Translations under genes and position numbers: made by a program | The notes under the pieces: generated by a model | Databases searched by the model: none | Told to the model about the DNA's origin: nothing | What the model saw: only the letters and a program-made list of their open reading frames with translations | Shown here: one piece after another, positions 1-10,210 of the stretch | Numbering within the stretch: the stretch's first letter is position 1 | Layout of the letters: every line of letters starts with the position of its first letter | Source: Bombyx mori | Lineage: Eukaryota; Arthropoda; Insecta; Lepidoptera; Bombycidae | NCBI RefSeq assembly: GCF_030269925.1 | Contig: NC_085127.1 | Location: 11,973,501-12,037,500, forward strand | Reading direction: 5' to 3' | DNA length: 64,000 nt

Positions 1-306
1 ACAATTGAGCGGTACCAATAAAGAAACCCTCGATAAAATTAGTTAAAGAGAAATATCAAGTTGTTAATTAACGTCTAAAACTTACATTTCAATCCAACAA
101 TACAATGCCAAGTGTCTTAGAGGAGGGCACGACTTAGAAATTGGAAGTTTGAGCGAAAAGAACTTTAGAATCTTGTGAACTTGACAACATTATTAGATAT
201 TAGTTGCCAATTATTAAGTTTTGTATCTTCTTGTTGATTTAGATAATCAGACGGTGATTTTATTACCTACCTACCTGTGTTGAAGATATGTCTTATTGCA
301 TTTTTT

Positions 307-440
307 GGAACGAGTTCCTTAACGTGCCTTTGTTCGTGGACCGAGTGGCTAGACCGAAAAAAGCGTAAAAATAACAAATAAAACAGGGCGCAAAAGCCGT
401 CATCTTTCTGCAGTGATTTTTTTGCCGATGGCTGATCGCC
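307..440 (+). repeat. Left-end fragment of a TIR-type non-autonomous element
   Basis: The sequence begins with ggaacgagttcctt and continues with a ggctagaccgaaaaaa block. This matches the left end of the longer element at 47923 (ggaacgaagttccttat, then ggctagacggaaaaaa). Only the left end is recognisable; no right end is seen nearby. Family unknown. Confidence 0.4.
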
Positions 441-540
441 GAGAAAAATGAAACTTTTTTTCTATCATTTCACACTACCCCCTTTTTTTAGAGTATATAT
501 GTATATTTTTTGTACATTTAAACTAAATAATAAAAATAAT

Positions 541-735
541 AATGGTCCCTAAAGGCCTCTCAAAACATCTCGAGAGACTTGGTCTCAACAAAAAGTCGGT
601 GGTGGCCCAGATGCAAAAAGCAGTCTTGTTGGACCTGTATAGTACCTGTATAGTTCCTACCTGTATAGTTCGTCGGTTTCTTTCCTAATAGTCCCTAACG
701 CTCCGGCCGATTATTGCCCACCTCGCCGGAGTGTG
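541..735 (+). pseudogene. C-terminal tail of a LINE-type ORF (remnant)
   Basis: Reading from the ATG at 542, about 50 codons give a peptide with the stretch VVAQMQKAVLLD followed by IVRRFLS. This resembles the C-terminal tails that follow reverse transcriptase in lepidopteran LINE proteins. A short direct repeat (cctgtatagt, three times around 636-670) has expanded inside it, probably distorting the frame. The catalytic part is absent. Clade not assigned, and the match is from memory of the motif style rather than a search. Confidence 0.35.
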
Positions 736-933
736 TCCTGCCGTCTTCCCAGGCGAGGCAGTGTTTAATACAAAATAATAATATTGTATTTCTTTTCAAA
801 TATTGGCCATGGACTAAATCAGGTTGACATAGGTTCATGGTTAATGGCCGATATGCCGATGGGCCTATAATGACAGATAGATAGCCAAACTGCTGATTCT
901 GTTACTGAAACTGCTTTAGATTGCTGCATTAGA

Positions 934-1196
934 TCAGCGGTCGGGGAACCGGTGTAAATTACCCCAAATGGGGTAAAATGAAGTTGTAGGGGGTAAAATT
1001 GAAACTTTTGTGACTAAAAAGTATATATTGAAGTGAAACTTCTTTAGAATCGTTGTGATTTCAAATTATCATGGGGGCTATAATATGAAAGATGCTAAAA
1101 AGAAGCGATTTCGTTTTTTTTTGTTCTTCGCCATGGGGTAATATCAACTTACACAAAAATATTTTGGGGTAATAAATAAAAAAGTTCCCCGACCAT
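934..1196. mobile_element. hAT-type MITE with 8-bp target duplication
   Basis: The left end reads tcagcggtcggggaac and the right end gttccccgaccat, giving imperfect terminal inverted repeats with a GGTCGGGGAAC core. The octamer gcattaga lies directly outside both ends (926-933 and 1197-1204), the 8-bp target duplication typical of hAT transposons. At 263 bp with no coding capacity it must rely on a transposase from elsewhere. The interior has several GGGGTAA stretches and a roughly 30-nt segment also found near 60530. Confidence 0.8.
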
Positions 1197-1204
1197 GCAT
1201 TAGA

Positions 1205-1592
1205 ATCAAACTAATCTCTGGATTTTTTTTTCCTTACCTTATCGTATGACAATTAAATATTTTGGATCTCGCACCAACAGCCGTGCCTTCATAACACTAA
1301 GATCATAGAATAGCATCGAAAAATAAATGTATACATATATACTGGGTTTTGATGGGATGGTGTATCTGGTGAAACCATCATCGTGCATTTTGTTCAGACT
1401 TACTATTTCAATTGACTTTATCGATATTATCCCTTCCCGCGTAACAATAACGACCATAGACAAGCAGCCAGCATTGAAAATGGCGTTTTATAGAATTGAC
1501 AGCTGACAGGATGAATTTTCTTACGAGTGGCATTGACGTTCGGATCTTGTATTATCTTGATATGTAAGTTACGCATTGCGATTTAAAGTGTA
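1205..1592. other. No recognisable feature
   Basis: AT-rich sequence. A 74-codon antisense frame here has no recognisable motif and I treat it as chance. Confidence 0.5.
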
Positions 1593-2302
1593 CTAGAGGT
1601 CCTGCAGTAATCGAAATTCGACTATAATTAATTGGAATTGTAAGTTTGTACACTATTATGATTCTATTTTATACTTCTACTAGCTGACCCGACAGACTTC
1701 GTAGTGTTTCAATCGATAAATAAAAGACCTAAACTTTTGTATAAAATAAACTTAAAACAAACTAAAAGGAATCCGTCCGACGGGGGACACATCAAAGGGA
1801 GAACAAAATTGTTATTTTTATTTAATTTCGAGTATTTTCATATTTATCTACCTTTTAAACCTTCTCTGGACTTCCACAAATAATTCAAGACCAAAATTAG
1901 CCAAATCGGTTCAGCTGTTCTTGAGTTTTAGCGAGAATAACGAACAGCAATTCATTTTTATATATAGAGATAATCACAAATTTCGCCAAGACCACACTAT
2001 AAAAAATATTAACAAAGACAAACAATATTCAATCTATTCTCAATTTGACAACAGACGTCAAGAACAAAAGTTTGACAATAAATAGTATGCATGCGTGTGT
2101 GCGTCCAATACGTGATATGTAGTGTGTGTAATGTTTTCTTTATTGATTTAATGTATCTTTTATGCATTATTTTAAAAAAATGTTAACATTGTGCACTTCT
2201 TCTCTATATTCTCTATAAGTGTAGAAAATTTCATACTCCTCCGTCCGCTCAATTTTCGTAAAAAGGGATACAAAGTTTTTGCTTCACGTATTAATATATA
2301 GA
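1593..2302 (-). mobile_element. Non-autonomous Helitron (family H1), interrupted
   Basis: On the minus strand the element starts with TC at 2302, runs through tatatattaatacgtgaag and ends in CTAG (1593-1596). A perfect stem (AGTCGAATTTCGA type, around 1609-1622) lies about a dozen bases before CTAG, as expected of a Helitron 3' end. The flanking bases are A and T, the Helitron insertion dinucleotide. A different Helitron (1680-1970) sits inside it; without that insert the unit is about 419 bp, close to the other copies at 12107-12513 and 17626-18036. Confidence 0.75.
1680..1970 (-). mobile_element. Non-autonomous Helitron (family H2) nested in H1
   Basis: On the minus strand it begins TCTCTATATATAAAAATG and ends gacccgg-like sequence plus CTAG at 1683-1680. 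The same unit occurs at 13434-13722 and 24802-25047. It is flanked by A on its 5' side and T on its 3' side, and the interrupted H1 sequence resumes on both sides. Confidence 0.75.
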
Positions 2303-2870
2303 TAAATTAGCGGATTTACTAACTGACAGATTGTTTACCCTAATCTATCTATTTCTCTCCTGAACTAAAATCCTGCTTGCCGCGGAGTTGTTGCGAATTC
2401 AAATATTTATTCCAAGGGTAAGACAGCCACTATCCTTTATCTGACGAGCGTCATAGATACAAGCCACAGTCATCACTTAGGTATGCCGTATGCTCGTTTG
2501 CTTAAAAAGGTAATTAAAACACTCTGAGAATTTGAAAAGTATCAAGTTGAATGGAGACACACATGTTCTTCTCTGGACCCCGGTATCTTAATAGTAGACA
2601 AAGAGTAAGCGGTTATCTGGCCCAATAAGAAGGAACATTTTAAACAAAAACTAGTTTCCTCACGAATCACGAACAGCAGACAGGCTAACTTACAAGCTTG
2701 ATTAAGGTCGAGAGGAGAAAACTTTAAGAATTGCTTTAACTCTAAAGTTCAACTTGGATACGAAGACGGCATTCCGGATCGATTGCTTGATTTAAAATTC
2801 AAAGAGTAAAATGAATTTGTTGATACGGATCCAATGTAGGCGGTACGTATTAGTAAATAATTCAATCGAT
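2303..2870. other. No recognisable feature
   Basis: Unassigned sequence between a Helitron and a Bm1 SINE; no motif or open frame worth reporting. Confidence 0.5.
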
Positions 2871-3196
2871 TTTTTTTTTAATTGCTTAGATGGGTGGACG
2901 AGCTCACAGCCCACCTGGTGTTAAGTGGTTACTGGAGCCCATAGACATCTACAACGTAAATACGCCACCCACCTTGAGATATAAGTTCTAATGTCTCAGT
3001 ATAGTTACAACGGCTACCCCACCCTTCGAACCGAAACGCATTACTGCTTCACGGCGGAAATAGGCGGGGTGGTGGTACCTACCCGTGCGGACTCCCAAGA
3101 GGTCCTAAAACCAGTGATTACGCAAATTAGAATTTTGCGGGGTTGATTTTAATTACACGATGTTATTCCTTCACCGTGGAAGTCAATCTTTGTCTA
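2871..3196 (-). mobile_element. Bm1 SINE, 5' truncated
   Basis: A poly-T run at 2871-2880 (the poly-A tail on the minus strand) is followed by the conserved Bm1 body in reverse orientation. The match continues past the body into the linker (gattacgcaaatta and following), but the tRNA-like head is missing. Confidence 0.85.
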
Positions 3197-3605
3197 AACG
3201 TTCTATAGTACGTTTGCTGATAGCAATCTGTTGATTATTTATTTTAAAAGATACCTGGAAGAGATTTGTTATGCGCTATCGCTTGAACAGGTAATAGTTG
3301 TGCCACATCTTGAGTGAATAAGGATATTCCTAGTACCGTATCATAATGATACTTAATTCTAACGGTATATTTGAAACAAAAAAACCAAATGGGTTCGTTA
3401 TCAATCGTTTTGGTAATGCAAACCAATTTTTTTTTATCAGGACTACTCGGTAATATATAAAAAAAAAACTGTTCCATGAACTCGTTAATTACAGTTAATT
3501 AAATTGAAACATTAAAATAAATTAGCGTCGCTTTTACGAATTATTCAACGTTTCCCGAATTTTGTTACATTTATTTATTTGTACGGTGTATCGTTAGTCA
3601 AGCTC
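3197..3605. other. No recognisable feature
   Basis: AT-rich, with several poly-T/poly-A runs. A 77-codon antisense frame has no recognisable motif. Confidence 0.5.
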
Positions 3606-3646
3606 CGAATACCGAATACCGAACCCGATTCGGTATTCGGTATTCG
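3606..3646. repeat. Perfect 17-bp inverted repeat (hairpin)
   Basis: The arms cgaataccgaataccga (3606-3622) and tcggtattcggtattcg (3630-3646) are exact reverse complements around a 7-nt spacer. Each arm is itself built of a repeated CGAATAC unit. It could extrude as a cruciform; function unknown. Confidence 0.85.
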
Positions 3647-3699
3647 ATTTCGTTCACCTTGATTCGAAATTTGTACATTACTTGGACCGTCAGGTTACG

Positions 3700-4140
3700 T
3701 ATGGGTATGGGTAGGCCTCGAAAAAGAATAACACCTACCTTTCTCCTCCCGTAGGTGCCGTAAGAGGCGACTAAAGGATTATCCAGAGAGTGGACAGCGG
3801 TGTTCTCCGAGTATCATAACAGCACACTGCCATCGCCAACCCGCATACCAAGCGTGGCGATTATGGTAACCCTCCCAACAAGGCTTACACAAATAAAAAC
3901 CGGCCCCCAGTCCCCAGCAGCTTTATTTCTGGCTACGGTAGCGGTCAAGGTCATCGGCGGGGCAAGGGGGTGCTAAGAATCTCCGGCAGAGATCCGGGCC
4001 TCCCACAAGACGGACCGACGATCTATTGAGGTTCGCGGGGATCCGCTGGATGCAGGCAGCGCAGGACTGGTCTTTGTGAGGAGGCTTGGAGGAGGCCTAT
4101 GTCCGGCAGTGGACGTCTGTGGGCTGATAAGAAGAAGAAG
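3700..4140 (+). pseudogene. RTE-like LINE C-terminal/3' end remnant
   Basis: The block contains phrases typical of the 3' portion of lepidopteran RTE-type LINEs: a taggcctcgaaaaagaa stretch, a gtaagaggcgact stretch, and at the end a segment (about 4085-4125) reading 'GGGLCPAVDVCGL', similar to the degenerate C-terminus of such polymerases. It stops in a short AAG-rich tail. No reverse transcriptase motifs remain. Assignment is by resemblance only. Confidence 0.4.
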
Positions 4141-4486
4141 ATGCAGTATTGTACCAATCAGACAAGCACACCGGCCTTCTTGTCGATAAAGCCGGGAGCG
4201 ATTCAAATAATAGATATAACTTTTAAAAAAATTATCGAAATTACCGATACCTCCACGGAAGATTATGTTGAAGACCTTATTGCTAGAAAATAAGACTTAA
4301 ATTTACTAAGCCGTTTGTTATTATACATTATAGATATTTTAGTGTTTTAGTGATTAGTAAAATATAATGAGTGCTATGAGTAAGGAAAATTTAACAAAGT
4401 TGTACCTTCATCTGTTGGTAATACACAAACTTACTGGTTTGCAATTCAAATTACTGATCAGGATATAGGAGTAAGAAATGTTTTTT
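4141..4486. other. No recognisable feature
   Basis: AT-rich spacer. A 64-codon frame beginning at 4099 belongs to the LINE tail and then runs into unrelated sequence. Confidence 0.5.
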
Positions 4487-4620
4487 TTTTATTGCCCTTG
4501 TAGGCAGACGAGCACACGGCCCACTTGATGGTGAGTGGCTACCGTCGCCCATGGACTTCAGCAAGTAGCCCCTGCCTACCGCTTAATACTCTCCACAAGC
4601 ATCATTTGAAGAAGGATATA
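4487..4620 (-). repeat. Dispersed LINE-3'-end family 'B', fragment
   Basis: A poly-T run followed by ttattgcccttgtaggcaga, then conserved blocks (gtcgcccatggacttcagca; taatactctccacaagc), recurs at 20610, 23450, 28797, 31105 and 39858. The terminal homopolymer at one fixed end and variable truncation at the other mark a poly-A retrotransposon 3' end. I do not know the parent element. Confidence 0.65.
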
Positions 4621-5473
4621 ATTATATATTTCGTTGTTAGGTATATTAATGAAATCTAATGTATAAAAAAAGTGATGGCGTTATCCTATTGCAAGTAGTA
4701 ACTATATGTTTGTTATACGACCAATATCTGTATTTATGGGGCATTTGAGTAAATATGCCTGTTAAAATACCCCAAACAGACAGCTACCAATTTTTTCGAA
4801 ACACATGCAATGTATTTTTTTTTATTGTCAGGGTTTGCGTTCTAAAATTATTTTTGTATTTTTTCATAAACAAAATTTTACTACAGCTACAGTATAGTAT
4901 AGCTAAGCTATAGTATTTATTAATAAAAAAAAAGTATTGCCACATCACAAACATTTAACATTGAAAATAACTTAAACGATTTAATTTATGGCCTGATGTA
5001 TGTGACAATAATGGCGTATATAACATAGGCAATTCATCGGCTCGAAGATGGAATACAATGATTAAAGTATTTAACATGACTGTGTGAAATGGTCTGCAAA
5101 CTTAAAAAAATGCTTTTGTTTTCGATATAACTTAACTTAAAATATAATAAGTACAAACTTTAATCGTATGGCAAATTAAATGATCACAACAAAAACACAA
5201 GAGTCATCTTCCTGGGCTGCTTTTTAACGGCGCCCTTGAAGATACAGCTTTATGGTTTCGCATTATTTTTCGGCCAAAAATGAGACAACGTAATCCTCTC
5301 GCATTACTACAAAAATGAGATCGTAACTTGGAAATGACCACCGAAATCCGGGACATAGAGTACTTGTACGTTTGATTGAGTGACCCTGGTCTTTCTGGGT
5401 CCAGTAGTCCATTTCAACAGGTAACAAATAGTAAGTTACGATAGTTGATAAATGTGACATGTCGATGAGTTTG
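4621..5473. other. No recognisable feature
   Basis: AT-rich with simple runs; nothing I can assign. Confidence 0.5.
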
Positions 5474-5911
5474 TAGTCGTCGTGGCCTAAAGGATAAGAC
5501 GTCCGGTGCATTCATGTTGAGCGATGCACCGGTGTTCGAATCTCAGGCGGGTACCAATTTTTCTAATGAAGCACGTACTTAACAAATGTTCACGACTGAC
5601 TTCCACGGTAAGGGAATAGCATCGTGTAATAAAAATAAGACCCGCAAAATTATAATTTGCGTAATTACTGGTGGTAGGACCTCTTGAAAGTCCGCGCGGG
5701 TAGGTACCACCACCCTGCTTATTTCTGCCGTGAAGCAGTAATGCGTTTCGGTTTGAAGGGTGGGGCAGCCGTTGTAACTATACCTGAGACCTTAGAACTT
5801 ATATCTCAAGTGGGTGGCGCATTTACGTTGTAGATGTCTATGGGCTCCAGTAACCACTTAACACCAGGTGGGCTGTAAGCTCGTTCACCCATATATACAA
5901 TAAAAAAAAAA
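5474..5911 (+). mobile_element. Bm1 SINE, full length
   Basis: This is the most complete plus-strand Bm1 copy. The tRNA-like head has an A-box-like stretch (gtggcctaaaggataag) and a B-box-like stretch (ggtgttcgaatctc, about 5530-5543), which together form the internal RNA polymerase III promoter of tRNA-derived SINEs. A linker, the conserved body (ggtggtaggacctctt to cacccat) and an A-rich tail follow. SINEs move using LINE-encoded reverse transcriptase; the element encodes no protein. Confidence 0.9.
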
Positions 5912-7046
5912 GAGAATACATATCACTTATTTATAACTTGTGGACGTAATTATGGAAATTCAACCGTAGTCACTACGGCTTCAAGATTTAAATCCCTCTT
6001 TTGTATTACATTAGCTCTTTTGTTTCGTTTTTGACAATGTAACAAGACAATAGTTATCAATTAAAGAATTAATTGATTGACAAAGAGTGGAAAAAGCGGT
6101 ACTACGGCACTATGCTAGAAAAAATCGTAGTTAAAACATCACGCTACTGCAATATATTTCCAACCTGCTACGCTTTGAAACTGAGATGTCGGTGTGGTTT
6201 ACTTATATTTATTACAGCGATCAGTCAGATGGCAAATGACAATAACTTCCGTTCATTCAGCCTTTATCATAATTAATGTTAGAAGATTTTTTATTTTATT
6301 TTTTAGACTAATAAAATATAGTTATTAGCCTCGATTACAGGAATGCACATCATTCAAAGAAATTACAAATATGCAAACAACAAATAAGAATAAAGTAAAG
6401 AATAAATACAAAAAATGTTGTCTTATGTAGCATAGGATGCCACTCAGCATACATAGGTCCTATTCTACATTCATAAAAGATCGCATAGTAGTTGAGGTTG
6501 AGCAGCTGAGGTGAAAAAGTATCATAATCCTTCGTCAGAGCCCTATTGTCTTCTGATCAAGCTCAATGTCGGACCCAAAATATAAAGCGCCCCATCGGGG
6601 AGCCTATGTAGTCGCTGTGTTCCGTCTATTTCTGCCGCGAAGCTCACTGATTTCTAGTGGATGCCGGCATTATGACTGCCTGCCCTTTTAAAGTAATAAA
6701 TAACAAACAAATATAGTAAGTACTATTACTGAACAAACAATATGTACCCCATGGTATTTATCAAATGGAATCACGGCATTGTGTGTTTCTGTTATTGTAT
6801 CTATTGTAAATGTAATGGGACAAATAAATCGATCTCTTGGAGCGGTAAGGGCGACCCTTTTCATGTTCTTCTCCTACGTGAAAATGTATTTTTATATTGT
6901 CGGTACGTTTTGACATTTTTTGTTGTGCCAACAAAACTTTGCTTATAAGAAACATAAGAAAGACTTCATTCATTTCATTTTAGCTTTGCTACAGAACGTG
7001 TATGTAGTTCGGTATTTGCAAACTTAAATGAGTTATTTATTTATCT
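5912..7046. other. No recognisable feature
   Basis: AT-rich region with short open frames on both strands (for example 6073-6276, 6742-6948) that show no motif and overlap each other; treated as chance. Confidence 0.5.
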
Positions 7047-7865
7047 TCGTCAAACTCGGCAAAGAGTTCGACGTGCAACCTCTTTTTTTTTTTTGTCAGG
7101 AGGAATTCGCCGGACTTCCACCCTCCCCAGGGGATGGTGGGCGGAGCATGTCGGAGCCGAACCGACTAAAACCTTCTGTCACTCAAAAACCAACGTCCAA
7201 ACCTCGCATGAGACAGAACTCATGAAAAGGCAAAGGGGGGAAAGTGAAGCGTTTAGTGCGGAGCATATCTCTCCCATCACCCTCTCCCTCGGGACGCCGG
7301 ACTGGCGGTCGTCGGCCCCACGACCACCAGCCCACTCGGTCGGCAGGCTATCTGAAGCCCGCCTAGATGGCGCCGGTTCGAGTGAGTTATCCTACGGAAT
7401 ACCACGCTGGGCCAGAACCAGCGTGGGTCAAGGATAGCCGGCCTTCCATCACCCGGATGTTTTATAGAGCGTAAAACGCGTGTAGAGCAGCTTGTACGTC
7501 GTCTTAAGTCCCCTTCGCCGGTCCCCAGACTGACATGTGAGGGTGCCACCCCTCCCAAGCGGTGCAGGCGACGAGCGTATGCTCTGCCATGTCCAAGTCG
7601 CTACCAAAATGGTGGCACTCTGCCGTCGGCTCGGCTGTGATTCGGTGCAGAAACTCACCGAAACAACCATCCCCAGTGAGCACTTGCGTGAGCCGAAAAG
7701 TGAGGCGTCCTCTGTCACGATTCACCCAATCCACAAGGACCGGGCGAATCGCCTCGACAGTCTTACGACCAGCCAAATCGGCCAGCCGTCTGGATCATGA
7801 CTCCAGCCGACGTGCAACCTAACCTATGCATCAGCCCGCTGAGTTTCTCGCCGGATCTTCGTTTT
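7047..7865 (+). mobile_element. Jockey LINE ORF2 end/3' UTR, split by an R1 insertion
   Basis: The segment 7047-7081 matches the end of the jockey ORF2 at about 62111-62147, coding a peptide like V-K-L-G-K-E-F-D-V-Q-P. The match resumes at 7808 with cgacgtgcaacct and continues into the 3' UTR phrase cagcccgctgagtttctcgc up to about 7855. Between the halves lies a separate LINE fragment (7082-7807). Both ends of the jockey piece are truncated and no catalytic domain remains. Confidence 0.7.
7082..7807 (-). mobile_element. 5'-truncated R1-clade LINE with poly-A and 13-bp TSD
   Basis: On the minus strand the copy starts in the C-terminal part of ORF2 (VEAIRPVLVDW, R-L-T-F-R-L-T-Q, GCFGEFLHRI). 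It continues through a zinc-knuckle region (A-E-C-H-H-F, then A-E-H-T-L-V-A-C) and a 3' UTR to a poly-A tail (poly-T at 7082-7093). The 13-mer cgacgtgcaacct flanks both sides (7069-7081, 7808-7820). The same C-terminal order occurs in the R1-type element at 38570-38780. One knuckle cysteine appears as Phe (H-H-F instead of H-H-C) and the frame breaks in the 3' part. Only about 90 codons remain, so it cannot encode an active enzyme. Confidence 0.8.
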
Positions 7866-8355
7866 CGATTTTCGGATCTTAGTTTTGGGTCCTAAAATAT
7901 TTTAGATCAGTGGTTCTATCTATGCAATAGAATAAATTTGTAATTATTTGAATTTTTTAAATTATATTTGGATTGGATTTTTATTATTTGGAAACATTCA
8001 ATAGTTTAAAAACGGCAAGCATGTCAGCCCTAGCAGGTTATGAAGAATTAAATCAAAACGGAAACTGCATACCGCATCAGACTATTCCATAGATTGATAC
8101 CGCCGAGCAATAATATTTTACGACCACAAACAACAAATATGAAGCATAGGTTATGGCCCCATTAGTATAAATGTAGTACAGTAGTCAGATCAGATCAGGC
8201 TTCGCTGTGACTATCTCTAACGGTATAAACAACAAGTCTGTTGAACTATGTTACCTGGTTACCTGTCGTACGTTGATTGTTCTAGGACCTTCCCTGTCGT
8301 GCCTACACAACGATACAATCCCAATACCAATCATCCGGTTTTACTGGTGATTTTA
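7866..8355. other. No recognisable feature
   Basis: AT-rich spacer between LINE and SINE fragments. Confidence 0.5.
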
Positions 8356-8590
8356 TTGGTGGTAGGACCTCTTGTGAGTCTGCACCGGTAGGTACCACCA
8401 CCCTGCCTATTTCTGCCGTGAGCAGTAATGCGTTTCGGTTTGAAGAGTGGGGCAGCCTTTGTAACTATACTGAGAACTTAGAACTTATATCTCAAGTTGG
8501 GTGGCGCATTTACGTTGTATCTATGGGCTCCAGTAACCACTTAACACTAGGTGAACTGTGAGCTCGTCCACCCATCTAAGCCATAAAAAA
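8356..8590 (+). mobile_element. Bm1 SINE body, head missing
   Basis: Conserved Bm1 body from ggtggtaggacctcttg to the poly-A tail; a few small deletions; no tRNA-like head. Confidence 0.85.
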
Positions 8591-8939
8591 GGAGTAATGG
8601 TATATCATACAAAGAGACATCAAGCAGTTACAGTTCCTTATTGCAAACGGATACACAACGAAAAATCTAATGCAATACTACTAATAAGTGTTAAGTTAAG
8701 ATTAACGTAACATAGCTCACGTCTTGTAAGATATTCATGAATACGTGCTTCCTTAACTCGGAAACAAAGATTTGCGGAACTAGGGTAACCATGTTTGTTA
8801 TGCGTGATATAAAATATATAATAACAGGTAATCAGCGAGATTTTATGCTAATTTTATTCGTGCTAGGGTTACCGGTAATAGCACCATACTGTCAATTTCC
8901 AGCAAACTTCTGACTTGATGGATAAATAAATCTTCTTCT

Positions 8940-9275
8940 TCTTTCTCTCCATCTTATCCCGCTATGTGGAATCGGCACAATTTTTTTTCCATCTATGTCT
9001 TCTTCAGTCGACTTATTTCCCCTTTACCTTGCCTTGCCATTTCCATACATCTCCTAGTCACATGTTTCTCTTCTCTACGAATCACTGGGCTACTTTCACA
9101 CTTCCTTTGATATACTCATTCCCTTGTCCATTCTTGTCACACATCCATCTCAACATTCGCATCTCTGCATATGCATACAGCACGACGGGTCTAATGATGG
9201 TTTTGTAAATTTTCCTCTTGAGCTTAAGGGGCATTCTACGATCGCATGCTGTTGAAGAGACTTGGATGGACAAAA
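8940..9275 (-). pseudogene. RTE-like LINE polymerase C-terminus (decayed)
   Basis: Minus-strand frame 9082-9273 reads C-D-R-R-M-P-L-K-L-K-R-K-I-Y-K-T-I-I-R-P, then an A-E-M-R-M-L-R-W-M-C block. These are typical of the region after the reverse transcriptase palm in RTE-type LINEs of insects. The usual residues between the two blocks are missing, so there is an internal deletion. The decayed sequence continues to about 8940 with stops. A poly-A-like run (9272-9286) separates it from a SINE. Confidence 0.6.
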
Positions 9276-9285
9276 AAAAAAAAAA

Positions 9286-9530
9286 ATGAATAAATTATTA
9301 GGAACAAATCACGCACGGTCGTCCGGTCCCAAATTAGGATTCCATGTGTTATGGGTACCAGAGACTAACATACATACTTATATACGTATAAATATATATA
9401 GATAATAAATAACCAGAGAAAGAGCAAACAAACCTATTCATCACACGAATGTTTGCTCAATGTGAGAATCGAATCCACGACCCTCGGCGGAACAGTTAGT
9501 AGCGCTAACCATTCTACCAGCGAGTCAGTC
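9286..9530 (-). mobile_element. tRNA-derived SINE (family S2)
   Basis: On the minus strand the head holds an A-box-like stretch (gctggtagaatggttagc, 9504-9522) and a B-box-like stretch (ggattcgattctc, about 9464-9477). It is followed by a body containing tctggtacccataacac and gggaccggacgacc, and an ATTTATTCATT tail. A related copy is at 47152-47427. It is not a tRNA gene: the acceptor and D-stem pairing of a real tRNA is not seen and the sequence runs on into a SINE body. Confidence 0.65.
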
Positions 9531-9769
9531 AAATAGACCGTTTCTAACCTTTGTTTCATACCTGCCAGTCTAAATGACAGCTGAACGAACTAATTAATTA
9601 CTGAAGTAAGCTCTGAGTTGATGCTTCGTCTGTGTGGAAAATCATGAAGTCTGTCTTGGTACATAAAATCTGACGACAGAACATGATATCTTAACTTACT
9701 CTCTATTATATATTTCGTCACATTTTCGACGTTGATTTCTGACTTATCTCTAACTGACTTATTCTGACT

Positions 9770-9870
9770 GGCCGGTTATTATCTGCATATGTATATATTT
9801 AAATATATATAAGTGTGAATATGAGTCTCTGGCTACCACAGGGAATCCTAGTAATGAGGGGCGGATGAAT
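9770..9870 (+). repeat. 3'-domain fragment resembling SINE family S2
   Basis: Contains gagtctctggctaccac and an AT-rich tatatataa stretch like the 3' domain of the SINE at 9286-9530, in the opposite orientation. Short and diverged. Confidence 0.35.
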
Positions 9871-9891
9871 ATGTGACTTCTCCTCGGTTTT

Positions 9892-10210
9892 GGAATGAAG
9901 TTCCTTATGGTACGATGCGGAGAGGTACCCTAACCAGGAAGAAACGTCCGTAACGTAAGATTTTTATTAGTAATGCACACAGTGTACGACTTAACTTTGT
10001 AATAACGTACAAAAAATAACATATTTTTATTATATATTTTTTATAAATCATTGTGAATAAAATAAAGGAGTTTTTTTTTTATTAATAAAAAAATCGTAGT
10101 AAACAGTGTATGCCCGAATAATTATTTTCTTTATACCTCGGATAGAACTTAAAATTAATATTTTTATAATAAGGAACTTCTTTCCTGTCCGGTGTCCCAC
10201 GACGCCACAC
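9892..10210. mobile_element. Non-autonomous element with inverted ends (family M1)
   Basis: Inverted repeats ggaatgaagttccttat (9892-9908) and ataaggaacttctttcc (10169-10185) bracket AT-rich sequence; the homologous tail continues to about 10210 (gtccggtgtccca). A close relative lies at 45750-46090 and a longer one at 47923-48583. No coding potential; superfamily and target duplication not determined. Confidence 0.6.

Larger units (their letters stand above)
1..933. other. Mostly unassigned AT-rich DNA before the hAT MITE
   Basis: Apart from two repeat remnants listed separately (307-440 and 541-735) this stretch shows only AT-rich sequence with homopolymer runs. No open frame resembles a known protein, and I see no RNA gene. 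Confidence 0.5.

Noticed and set aside
9421..9535. tRNA-like antisense sequence near 9.5 kb
   Set aside because: Same reason as the 47.4-kb case: part of a SINE with body and tail.
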